Part shown: positions 21,201-29,995 of the stretch, one piece after another | Position numbering within the stretch: position 1 is the first letter of the stretch | How the letters are laid out: every line of letters starts with the position of its first letter | Assembly (NCBI GenBank): GCA_037783415.1 | Contig: JAZGTN010000195.1 | Location: 186,001 to 250,000, forward strand | DNA from: Leptasterias polaris | Lineage: Eukaryota > Echinodermata > Asteroidea > Forcipulatida > Asteriidae | Length of the DNA stretch: 64,000 nucleotides | Direction: 5' to 3' | Notes under the pieces: generated by a model | What the model was told of the DNA's origin: nothing | Database searches by the model: none | Seen by the model: the letters and a program-made list of their open reading frames with translations, nothing else | Program-made: the position numbers and the translations under genes

Positions 21201-23460
21201 ACATAACAGAATCACTAAACAATGTTATTTTGTGAAAAATAACATCAAGCCAAATTTGGAAGTTGTTTTGAAACTAGGCGGAAAACCTATATAAAATCAG
21301 CAGGGGAACACGGAACCGAAACGACCAACCATGAGAAATGTGTGTTTCGAAACAAAAATAAATCAGATGTCAGAGATAACACTAAACAAAACTGTAAGAA
21401 CAATAATGAGTGTTTTGAATACCGTTCCCGTACTTTTTGGCATCTTTCCAAACTGTACAGATAACCTCACCGGAATAACCATGAGGTAATGGCCTATGCA
21501 CGTCCCAATGCGCATGATCGGTGGGCAACGGATTCTGAGTAAAATGTGCGTCCAAGCAAAACCGGCAACCATTCCTCTGATGTTGAAGCGTTGCCGTAGA
21601 CAACTATAAAACCTGGTATATAGTTACATGTAAACTACACATTGACGTCCACATCTTGGCAGCTTGATTGGATTAGCTTACACGTACCTGATTTCCCAAG
21701 ATACATTGCAATACGTTATATAAAATGGTGCTCTTTCACATGTACTATTGAGAATGGCGGTGACATAGAGATGACAAACAACTTTGGAGTGAGGATGGGG
21801 ATAAATAGAGGAGGGCCACCTAGCATATTATGTCAAACGGAAATTTTTGTGGGTAGGGGAAATAAACACAAAACTCACCCAATTTCGTTGACGTTTACCC
21901 TTTCTGCCACTTCCGGTTGTATAAGGCAAGCTTTAGATTCGCATTCAAAGCCAAAAAACCCGTAGAGTAGCTTCTTGCAGAAGCTGAACCAGAGTAAACA
22001 AAAAATGCAGACTGCATTAAAATGAGTAATCGATATGTGCGCATGACCGTACATTTTATAATTACTATACTTCTAAGAAAGAAATAGCAATTTTTTGAAA
22101 GGAATAAGTCGTTGGCTCATCAGTTCTTTAGTTCTTTATGGTCCGTACTTCTAATTTCATACAGTAACAATTAAATGGCAAATTCAATTTCCGCAATCAA
22201 AATAACCGAACTCCTGACAAAACTTTAAAACCTTTCTTAATCACTTACACGCCTGGTCACCAAGTTCAATGACATGTTCACAAAATGATTGAATAATAAT
22301 GTGATTATTGAGATGATGGGAATAAATTTATTCTTCCAAAAACCAATGATGTTCATGCCCTATGAATAATTGAAACAACAATTCACTATGAATCAATGAA
22401 ATAACAATGTTTTATAACCTGTTTAATAAAAAATAATTTATTCCAAAAATCATTGATGTGAATTCTTATTGAAATAAAAACCATTTATAATAATTTAGAT
22501 GTTGTAAACATTATATTACGGAAGCTGTTTTTGCTCATTCGAACGGGTCTTACTTTAAAATAACTCCAACGTAAAAACTTACCATCGATTGCAGTTCACT
22601 TGAATGGATTTCCCTTCATCTATATCTTGTCCTCCATGGCAGCATGTGCCTACGTCGAAAAAGAAACAATCACCAAACAAACAGACAACATGATAAATGG
22701 ACATTTGATTATCATGAGGGGGACTTCTCGTAATTTTAATAAGTGTCTCTGGGATAATGAACTCTGTAGTCTCTCGATTTTAAAATTACTCCACGGCAGG
22801 AGAGAAAATTAACAGAACAAGTTCTTTTTATAAGACCAATCTACACGGGAAAAGTAGATCAGCTGATGATCGATGATACCACAAACCGAGTACTATTATG
22901 ATAACAAAAATAGAACAATAATTGATCTAAGGAGATTATTGTATACGAGATGTAAAAAAGAAGAAGTAAACATCAATTTTGTGGGTCAGTTTTAAAAAAG
23001 AACTTAACAAAGGGGTTACAAAAAGTAGTCATTATTGAAGGACCCTTCTCTGGTCAGTATTAATGAGTGAACTTTGTAGTTTAACAAAAATTGCATGAGC
23101 TCAAAGCACCCTTGAATTGCGCATCACCACGGAATTGTGTTTATGGTAGCATTCTAACAATTTATGAGATAAGTCTTTACCTAGTTCAATGGGAACAGGG
23201 GGCTCGATTCCCAGGCAGTGCCCCCAGAAATCCGGGCAGCAATCGGTACGGGTCCTGTTGCAAAACTGGTCGCAGTAACACCGTGTGTTGGGCACAAGGG
23301 CAGGGTACGGCATGTGACATTCATCGTCACGCCCCGTGCAACACGCCCTTTCGGCACAGTAACGGCCCGTTGATGGCGCTATACATAGCAACATGATGAC
23401 GATAAGGCAAGGGAAGAGCAGTAGGGGTACCCTACACCACGCAAAGCTCGGGTACTTCAT
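15075..23460 (-). CDS. TINAGL1: Tubulointerstitial nephritis antigen-like protein, catalytically dead cathepsin homologue (9 exons, complete)
   Basis: A secreted matrix/basement-membrane glycoprotein of the peptidase C1A (papain) fold. Nine exons with GT-AG introns join in phase to 1365 bases: 454 residues plus TGA, close to the 467 of human TINAGL1. Order: signal peptide (~1-30, with [14 protein letters not shown]), somatomedin-B-like Cys-rich domain (~31-80), Cys-rich linker with CHGG, NCNRC and CLIQP (~90-150), then the C1A domain. In QGDCASSW the catalytic Cys is Ser223; His384 ([11 protein letters not shown]) and Asn408 (AANSW) are kept. Family members carry the same Cys-to-Ser change, so it is ancestral and the product should not cleave peptides. 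The start is the first ATG that gives a signal peptide; upstream in-frame codons are not ATG. TINAG itself is the alternative name; orthology needs a tree. Confidence 0.95.
15455..15836. repeat. 160-bp tandem repeat, 2.4 copies, in TINAGL intron 8
   Basis: The unit begins ttactaattagtctggagac and recurs at about 15614 and 15774. The first two copies differ by one base (atgacgtaagtc against atgacgtagtc); the third copy is cut short. A recent duplication. Confidence 0.95.
16137..16297 (-). CDS. TINAGL1: TINAGL exon 8: active-site His
   Basis: 161 bp. It reads [20 protein letters not shown], then [13 protein letters not shown] and KPMKYW, including His384. The donor is TGG followed by gtgagt. 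Confidence 0.95.
16375..16470. repeat. Short interspersed element copy (ttgtttacgttgttttgagc family)
   Basis: Shares ttgtttacgt-gttttgagca, tgagaaca and taagtc-gctgccacc with 19610-19735. It lies just upstream of TINAGL exon 8. Confidence 0.6.
16877..16922 (-). CDS. TINAGL1: TINAGL exon 7
   Basis: 46-bp micro-exon reading [15 protein letters not shown], which corresponds to the conserved EIMKELMENGPVQ segment. The acceptor is ttcactattcag and the donor gtaaga. Confidence 0.92.
17256..17421 (-). CDS. TINAGL1: TINAGL exon 6
   Basis: 166 bp. It reads [13 protein letters not shown], then [12 protein letters not shown] and PYRISEN. Its acceptor (gatcttacag) and first ~21 coding bases are repeated in a 39-bp tandem array immediately upstream (see 17400-17594). 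Only the copy nearest the exon leads into an open frame. Confidence 0.92.
17400..17594. repeat. 39-bp tandem array duplicating the exon 6 splice acceptor
   Basis: Five copies of a 39-bp unit (containing ggtaaccacactgtaagatc). On the coding minus strand each copy holds a full acceptor cttacag and the first ~21 bases of TINAGL exon 6. The copy nearest the exon is the functional junction; the other four lie in intron 5. Confidence 0.95.
17932..17957. repeat. (AT)n microsatellite in TINAGL intron 5
   Basis: About 13 AT units. Confidence 0.95.
18044..18194 (-). CDS. TINAGL1: TINAGL exon 5
   Basis: 151 bp. It reads [20 protein letters not shown], then QHLLSC and [20 protein letters not shown], the C1A segment with the SPQ-LLSC and GC-GG motifs. 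One sequon (NGT). Phase 2 donor gtgagt. Confidence 0.95.
18195..19320. other. TINAGL intron 4
   Basis: No element ends recognised. A cluster of gatgacgtca-like motifs lies at about 18992-19030. Confidence 0.5.
19321..19556 (-). CDS. TINAGL1: TINAGL exon 4: start of the papain-like domain, dead active site
   Basis: 236 bp. It reads [20 protein letters not shown], then [21 protein letters not shown] and [14 protein letters not shown]. The nucleophile position is Ser. The donor is GCAT followed by gtgagt. Confidence 0.95.
19610..19735. mobile_element. Small MITE with ~20-bp inverted ends, TINAGL intron 3
   Basis: The ends tgagactagatggcagcaga and tctgctgccatctagtgtct are inverted repeats. The interior matches 16375-16470, and an end-like sequence (ggtctgctgccctctagtgg) occurs at about 60316. 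Confidence 0.75.
19826..19933. repeat. 54-bp perfect tandem duplication
   Basis: gttgacatctttgtccagtt ... aggggg ccctgga occurs twice, head to tail, at 19826 and 19880. Confidence 0.95.
19975..20092. mobile_element. GGCCGTGTCCGAA-family palindromic MITE copy
   Basis: Inverted arms rich in ggctac/gtagcc: tacgacggcggcagtggctt on the left and cagccgtagccacagccgac on the right, ending ...agacacggcctc. Compare 57797-57940. Confidence 0.7.
20216..20926. mobile_element. 711-bp element with ~32-bp terminal inverted repeats, TINAGL intron 3
   Basis: The ends begin atagactgtgcaagtctcgc on both strands and continue as imperfect gcg..at.cgaac. The interior is AT-rich with no transposase. The same end sequence appears in remnants near 24537, 25600 and 53668, so this is a repeated family. 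Confidence 0.8.
21039..21138. repeat. 60-bp direct repeat, 1.7 copies
   Basis: gtgtacattacgaacgaagc and gtgtacattacgaaagaagc start 60 bp apart; each is followed by acggg-actgaca-gcacc. Confidence 0.85.
21879..21983 (-). CDS. TINAGL1: TINAGL exon 3
   Basis: 105 bp. The acceptor is ctggttcag; it reads [20 protein letters not shown], then [16 protein letters not shown], before gtgagt. It fits the CxC...WxC...CLV segment of the family and joins exons 2 and 4 in phase. Confidence 0.88.
21984..22582. other. TINAGL intron 2
   Basis: AT-rich, with several ctaatga/aatcattgatg-type short repeats at 22300-22460. No exon. Confidence 0.5.
22583..22649 (-). CDS. TINAGL1: TINAGL exon 2
   Basis: 67 bp. 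The acceptor is ttcgacgtag; it reads [20 protein letters not shown], then NR and the first two bases of a Cys codon, before gtaagt. It matches the vertebrate CxxGG...NCNRC linker. Confidence 0.9.
23181..23460 (-). CDS. TINAGL1: TINAGL exon 1: signal peptide and somatomedin-B-like domain
   Basis: ATG at 23460-23458 in cacaggATGA. It encodes MKYPSFAWC..., then [16 protein letters not shown] and [19 protein letters not shown], with the eight-cysteine pattern of the domain and one N-glycosylation sequon (NRT). The donor is CTAG followed by gtaaag, phase 1. Confidence 0.93.
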
Positions 23461-23699
23461 CCTGTGTTTCTTTTGTTGAAAGTGGGTACTGTGTTGATAT
23501 TGTTGAACTGACACTGACTTATCTTGGCTTCATGGAAATCCACATCTGTAAAACAACAAGAGCAAAAAAAATCAACTCCATCCTTCACACAAAAATGTAT
23601 ATCCACAGTAGGAAAATAAAACCAATAAAGCTTAAACTCGGTCAGAAATCGAACTTACGACCTCTCTTTGTCGAGTAAACCCATATAAAAAAGGTATTC

Positions 23700-24130
23700 A
23701 AAATGGTATTCAATAGGAAAACCATGGTACAATGAATGGTAGCCAATGACCACCGGTATCAAATGGTATATACCCTACCCTTGACTGAACCAATAGTGTT
23801 AAATGGTAAACCATTTGATAACACCAATGGTACTGTATGGTAAACCAGTGATAGTGTGAATGGCGTTGAATGGTAAACCATTGATATGACCAATGGCAAT
23901 GTGTGGTAAACCATTGATAGTGCCAATGGTGTTCAATACCATTGGTGGTATTTACGATTGACCTATTGTGGACAAGCGTTAAATGTCTGTCGCGGTGGTA
24001 GAGAAACGGCTCTCTCGCTCCTATTTCTCCCGAGACTGCTGTTCTGCGCGAGACCACTGCTCCCAGACGACTACAATAACCATTCCACAACATCAATGGA
24101 ATGATTGATTTTCAATGGTAAATCAATGGT
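23700..24130. repeat. Degenerate ~33-bp array of ggtaaaccatt units around a GC-rich core
   Basis: ggtaaacca recurs at 23805, 23839, 23872 and 23905 with a matching ccaatggt in each unit, and again near 24118-24135. Between them (about 23985-24065) lies a hairpin-prone segment (gcggtggtagag ... cgagaccactgc). No protein frame is credible. Confidence 0.8.
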
Positions 24131-25496
24131 AAACCAGGAGTTGGTTAAAAATACCAGCATATATTCAAATGTCATGCGTTTTCGGATACAGTCTGTAGAC
24201 ACAGTGTCTCTCTCACCTTACATAGTAATGTATGAATATATGCCCGTAAAACATACAACACGAGAATTCAAAACGTCTTGCATCGTTACTGAAGATGCAA
24301 TGACATCATTTGCACTGGGCGAAGGGATGCAAGTTACAAGTCATCTGGAGAACATAGATTAATCAAATGTCACGCCCTTCAAGATGTCTGTCTAGATCTG
24401 TACATTTAAACTTATCGAGGTAATTGTCCGTGTGACTGTCAACTCGATTTCACGATGCGTTAACTGAGCGAGGCAATTAATAATATAGCAAGACGTGAAT
24501 GGGTAGCCATTTGGAGCCTCAATTGCAGTCCAATAGACCATAGACAGTGTAATAAGTCTCGCGTGCATTTGGATACTTTGAAACCCAAGGTTACGCCCTA
24601 TGTTCAAGATAACGCGAGAATGTGCCGCTCTTACTCAATGAAGATGCGGTATTGGACGTAACTAATGTCCTAAAACCCAAAGTGGCACTGTCAATAGTCA
24701 CACTGGGTCGCATCGATCTGTTTTGACTTTATTTTATACAGCTTCGAACATTGGAAACATTGAATTTTTAAATTTGCTTATTAATGTAGTACTTTTTAAA
24801 ATTTTACATTGACATTAAGGGAATGAACAGGGTTTAATTACTGACGAAAACACGTCGAAACGTCAAAAACAATCACCCACCAGCTTCTTTTTGGAGTCCA
24901 ATCTCTTCTCAGCTGAGAAAATTATTACACGCTGGACCCCGCCCTAATTACCTTTACCCCCACTCTACCATGCATCTAAGCGTCGTATCTAAGTGTTAGA
25001 CATCTGGGGGAAAACAGTTCCAGAAGAAGCTTTGTGATACCTTGATATGCTTTTGATGAGTCTTGTACAAAACAATATTGAAGGAAAGTACACAGAAACT
25101 CAAAAATTTAATAATCTATGTTAGGTTTTACACAAGCACCTTTTGCTAAAAAGGATAATTCTTGTTAAATTGAGAGACGTCAGTCACGTGAGGTTTATTT
25201 TACATTCCAGTGTTAATTGCGGAGCTTAACAACCAAACTCTGCGATTAGGATTTTTTTATTCAGTGTCTTACACAATCAGTTATGCTTGAACTGTGTCAT
25301 TGTGTCCTGTCATGGCCCACAGGGTTTGTCACAACGCCGAGAAGAGACCTGTCAAGTTTTGATGCCTTTTGTATGTCAAAGAAAATGACAGGTGTCAGAG
25401 AAATCAGACCTCGGGGAGAAAAATTTAAATATTATAATGCCCTGGGGAATTGGAAAAGGCAAAAAATACTGGATGGATAGATGGATACGGACTGCC
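24131..25496. other. Intergenic upstream of TINAGL
   Basis: Holds a remnant of the TAGACTGTGCAAG family near 24535-24620 and a Penelope-type motif at 24840. No exon recognised. Confidence 0.4.
24838..24865 (+). mobile_element. Penelope-type hammerhead-like motif, fragment
   Basis: The string ctgacgaaaacacgtcgaaa followed by cgtc has the CTGAYGA ... GAAA ... GTC order found in the terminal regions of Penelope-like elements. Stem II would be weak here, so it is probably a decayed copy. Confidence 0.4.
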
Positions 25497-25619
25497 TAAT
25501 AGACCATGCAAATATGGAACGTATTAAAAACAATCTGAAATCCTTTGACGCAATGCTGTTATTTTAACATGGCAAATTCCAAACCTTCAAATATTCGCGA
25601 CACTTGCACAGTTTATAAA
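25497..25619. mobile_element. Short remnant of the TAGACTGTGCAAG family
   Basis: The left edge is taatagaccatgcaaatatg; the right edge reversed is tataaactgtgcaagtgtcg. Both resemble the ends of 20216-20926. Confidence 0.5.
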
Positions 25620-25701
25620 ATCTCTGCTGTGTACTCTGTGAAAGCTCATTTCCAATGTTTCAAAAAAGTGTCCAGACTATTATTTTTGCCTTCCTTTTTC
25701 A

Positions 25702-26161
25702 GTTTGGTCACATTCGTTTGAATGGGGAAACCAGGCGGTTTTCTGTACAACTAAGGTCTGGTGACCTAAACATTGGTTCAAGAACTGAAATTACTGTATC
25801 GGGAGGTGACTCTTTACAAAAGACTGCTGTTTTGATGATGCTGCTGTTGTTGTCATTTTATGAAACTTTTCTTTATTTCACACCCATGACACAGCCGCCA
25901 CAACAGAACGGACAAGAGAAGATGCAGAAACTGTCAGTTTTAGACGTGAGAGGAAAACCCCAAAATAGGGAAAACCAACGTAATCAGGTAGGAATTGAAA
26001 AACCCTGCTCCAGTCTGAGGTGGTGTTCGGACCTGTCCACAGGGATGGAAGACAGGGAAAGAAACGACGTTAAAGCCAACCAGTTGCACAGCATACGAGA
26101 CAATGAGCATTTCCTTTCCCCTTCTGAACTACAACCCAGCAGTCATAAGTCGGTAGTATAG
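25702..26161 (+). CDS. Candidate exon with signal-anchor ORF, unknown
   Basis: A strong pyrimidine tract and acceptor (ccttcctttttcag, ending 25701) precedes an open frame to a TAG at 26159-26161. The first plausible start is the double ATG at 25835, giving MMLLLLSFYETFLYF, a hydrophobic start like a signal anchor, then a polar Gln-rich stretch. A donor-like CAG-gtagga occurs at 25987, so the exon could end there. I do not recognise the protein and found no matching later exon; it may be a chance frame. Confidence 0.3.
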
Positions 26162-28440
26162 GTGGAGCTGTAACACCTATATATCGACCTCGTCTCACTT
26201 CGCTTCCTGTGTGACGGTTTGGTTCGGAGCAGGTTCTTTTTACAGCTGCTTGCTACAACGGGGACAGGAGTATACATCGAATTTGTCAGAAGCAAACAAC
26301 GATCTTTAATACCAAGCATGTTGAAATGTGCTTTCAAGTCTTGAAACACCTGCCATGGCATTTCCTTAATTTACTGTTGGATTAAACTTGGTTGATAGTC
26401 AGTCAAAACATTATTTTTAAGTTCAGGACAGTTCACTACCCTCGACAACTGAAACCTTCCTTTTTAGATTCCAAGTGTGTAACAAAGAAATATTTCTAAC
26501 TTTCGATAAGAGGCACAACACGACACTTAAACAGTATACGAATTGCAAGATTTAAGTTCCATTGGTTATTGATTTAATCTTGGAATGGAACAGAGCGACA
26601 CAACACACTAGGTCTTATAGCAGTCATGAAAAATAATATGAAACATTGGAAGGAATTGTAATCCAAACTCCTTTGCACCTCAGAAGAACTGCTGTGGCTC
26701 ATAAATGTTTGTGGTTTACCTTTTTTAATCCATGGCAAAAACTGTTTTCAAGCAATGAAAAAAACATTTCAAAGAAGTGTATGTTTCTCTCTAATTTTCA
26801 AAATAATTGTATGATATCAAAGTCTGATTGATGTTTCTGACTTCACAAGAAATACTAGGGACACAATATTTGTCCCGTAAGGGTGAATTTAACTAGGACG
26901 TTAAGCACAAAGGACAACAAAACGCAGTTTGATGGAGTGAGCGCGAAACAGCGATTATTTTGTTCTGGTCAAAAAGAAGAGAAGGAAAATAAAATAAATG
27001 ACGGAAGTCAGAAAGTCCGTCATTCACCCTGAAATTTTCAAAAGGTCTTAGACAAATAAATGCACACAACTGGAGGCAATGGAACCAGGTAAAAACATAT
27101 CTTTAGAAATGTTTATCTTTTGGAGAAATCCATCAAAGTAAACTCAGTTTAAATAACATTGACGGACATACATACATGCTCCGCATCTGACAAGGACGAA
27201 GAAACCCCCTGCCCGCCCCCAAATAAAAACAAACAAAAAGTGAAATTCACTTTCCCTTTTTCCTCATTTCTATGTTTTATTTAATTTTTTTCTATGGAAA
27301 CTTCCTAAGCTTTTCTAGAGGTTTTATTTCAGCGGACTGGCCTACATCTCATGCGGGTCCTTTAAAATAATGCTCCATTTGTTCACCGAGGTATTTATTT
27401 ATTTAAAAAGAGAACATAGAGCAACAATGGAAGGATCCCCCAAACCGCATCTGTTGTTCAAGTAACGTTTGACTGCTATTTGCTACCATTTAGGCGACTA
27501 TAATATTATAAAGACGATTTGAGAAACAGGTCTAACAGAATGACGTTGACACTAAGGGCTTTCAACACGAGGATCCAGGTTGTTTAAAAGATCGAAGAGG
27601 TCCTCGGAATATGAGAAGTTTTCGTTTTAAACCTGGTCGACAAACTTATGTCTGTGTAGGGGGGGCGACAACACCAAGTCCTCAGACTCACACATTTTAC
27701 CACATTATCAAACCCTCATATCATACATCTATAGCTATACACGGTGACGTTGCCACGAAACATTATGATGAATGCAACTCTCGTGACATCCTACCATTTG
27801 GGTTATTAGCCTTGAAAGTAGTCTACAGGCCACTAAACACGTATCATGAGTGCGACTCGTCTCGTCCTACCATTGAGTTGAGGGGGCAAACAAGATGGAT
27901 TAGCCTTGAGAAAAGTCTACAAGCCGATGCTGTTCAAAACAAGACCTTTGTGTTTACCTGTTGACACTCCCTCCGAGAGGGCTGTGGGTGTCACCGCCTC
28001 GGGGGGTTACGGGGTTGTTGTGACGAGTAGTTCCGTCGTGGAATGTTGACATCCGTCAACTCATTGTATTGTAACTTTCCCGAACATTTCATTTGGGACG
28101 AATATTCTAGCTACGTCATTATTTCACTGATATAACCTTTTATAAGGGTCGGTCAAGTTACATACCTCTAAATTGCACTAGTAATTTGGCATGACAAGCG
28201 TTTGAAAAACACTCTTTACTATCTTTTTCCAGATTACCTTATTGGGATATTATCGAGCTACATGACGTTACCTCTAACCTTATTATATCTCCCTACAAGA
28301 GTTCAAAAGCTTCAAGTCCTAAAGCGTTTAATCATCATCGGATATGGTTGCAATATGATTTACCTAGGAATTTAAAATTAGGACAATTCTTTTTTCAAAC
28401 CATAAACTCTGCGACATTAGACATTTTCCAAAGCATTCTT
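26162..28440. other. Intergenic, no gene recognised
   Basis: Around 27760-27930 two diverged ~90-bp segments share cctaccatt and ttagccttga-a-agtctaca; the frame across them is probably incidental. Confidence 0.4.
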
Positions 28441-28690
28441 CCATGTTACACTTTATAGTGCACTTCAGATTGGCTCAATGGTTTCTCCCCTGTCTTAACT
28501 TCCGTGGATACCGGTTCGACTCCCGTCGAGTTTTCAGTCCATCTGATTATACGTGGGTTTTCCCCAGTTATGGTTTTCCTAACACATCTTCAACTGACCT
28601 TTCTTCAACATCTTCTCTTTTGCAGACCAACAGTCTGTAGACCATGCATTGTGCAATGCATTTGATGGTTCCTTGGTTACATTGCCAGAA
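28441..28690 (+). mobile_element. tRNA-derived SINE
   Basis: An A-box-like ttggctcaatgg (28470-28481) and a B-box ggttcgactcc (28513-28523), spaced about as in a tRNA promoter, are followed by acgtgggttttccccagtta and a short AT-rich tail (gaataataatg). The core resembles that of the minus-strand SINE at 12340. Confidence 0.7.
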
Positions 28691-29780
28691 TAATAATGTT
28701 AATGACGATCAATGTGTTGACTGACCACCTTTACAAACATAGTACGTTAGTAGTTATCAAAACGAAACAATTATTCGTTTCAATCTTACACCTCACTGAT
28801 TGCGAAGTTCATAACCAATACCAATCCTCTCTCTGAGAAATATTTCCATTTGAAATATTGTCTAAGTCGAGTGCGGAAAACGCAACTACAAGCACGATCT
28901 GAACAAACTGGCTGAAAACACACTTTCACAAACGGTAAATCGAGAACTTTCTCTTTATTCCACCATTGTTTGGACTTGTTAATTAGCAATGTCTCCTTTG
29001 GTTTTGTACACGAAAGCTAAACGAAGATGTCATCACTCCCTCGGAACACCCAGATCCCTTTTGTTAAAGACTTCGACACCGCCTTTGCGTTGTTTTCACA
29101 AGACGTGACCTCGGAATTCGATCAAATTCTCAAGAATTGGTAGTTTGGCGTGACTATTGAAACTCACAATTAGGAATTTTACTCTTGGAAGAGAAGGTGT
29201 TGTAATTTTCTTTCAAGGAAACAGTGAGCACAATTCGTTCTTATATATGTTTGTGTTGGCTGAGCAGAATCTCTTTAAACGCATTAGGCTCACTTCTTTA
29301 AGTGCTGAGTGTTTTTGTAATAATAATTTCGTTCACAGCTGGGTACAGTGCTTTCAGGTTTACTGACCCCTCGACATAAGCACTTGGAGATAATTGAAAA
29401 CACTGGTTCCCCAAAGAACAACAAAAATGTGAACGGAAAAGAGCATCAAATCATATTATGAAATAAACAGGTGTCACGTGTGTATGTCAGAGATCATTAA
29501 TTTTAGTTCACAATTACTAAAAAGGTCTTGGGTATCCGGTTGGGAAAGTTGTTGACTTTCTTACTTTTTGAACTTAGGAGATCACTTTTTGATGACTATC
29601 GCGCAACAAAATGTCAGAAAGTTACATCTCGTGGTAAAGGCAACTGGAATAGATAGTATAAGATGGTGGAAATAAGATACATGTCGGATTCTCCAACGTG
29701 TAGTGCCGGGAAAAGGTGAACAGAATGTCTGGTCTAACAGTGTACGCCCCCCGGAAGAAACGAGTTGCAGTCAATGTGTG
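28691..29780. other. Intergenic, no gene recognised
   Basis: Nothing identifiable; moderately AT-rich. Confidence 0.4.
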
Positions 29781-29995
29781 GTGGTGGGGTGGGGTGGTGG
29801 TGGGGGTGGCGGTGGGGGTGGCGGTGGGGGTGGCGGTGGGGGTGGCGGTGGGGGTGGCGGTGGGGGTGGCGGTGGGGGTGGCGGTGGGGGTATGTAGCGG
29901 TGGGGGTGGTGGTGGTGGTGGTGGTGGTAGCGGTATGGTGGTATGGTGGTATGGTAGTATGGTGGTATGGTAGTATGGTGGTATGGTAGTATGGT
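29781..29995. repeat. GGTGGGGGTGGC minisatellite passing into GGT and GGTAT repeats
   Basis: A 12-bp unit ggtgggggtggc is repeated about eight times, then ggt repeats, then gtatggtg units. It is strongly G-rich on one strand (quadruplex-prone). Poly-Gly, poly-Pro and poly-Val frames through it are artefacts. Confidence 0.95.

Noticed and set aside
21382..21603. Minus-strand frame in TINAGL intron 3 ([16 protein letters not shown]...)
   Set aside because: Considered as a missing TINAGL exon, but exon 3 is found at 21879-21983 and the phases close without it.
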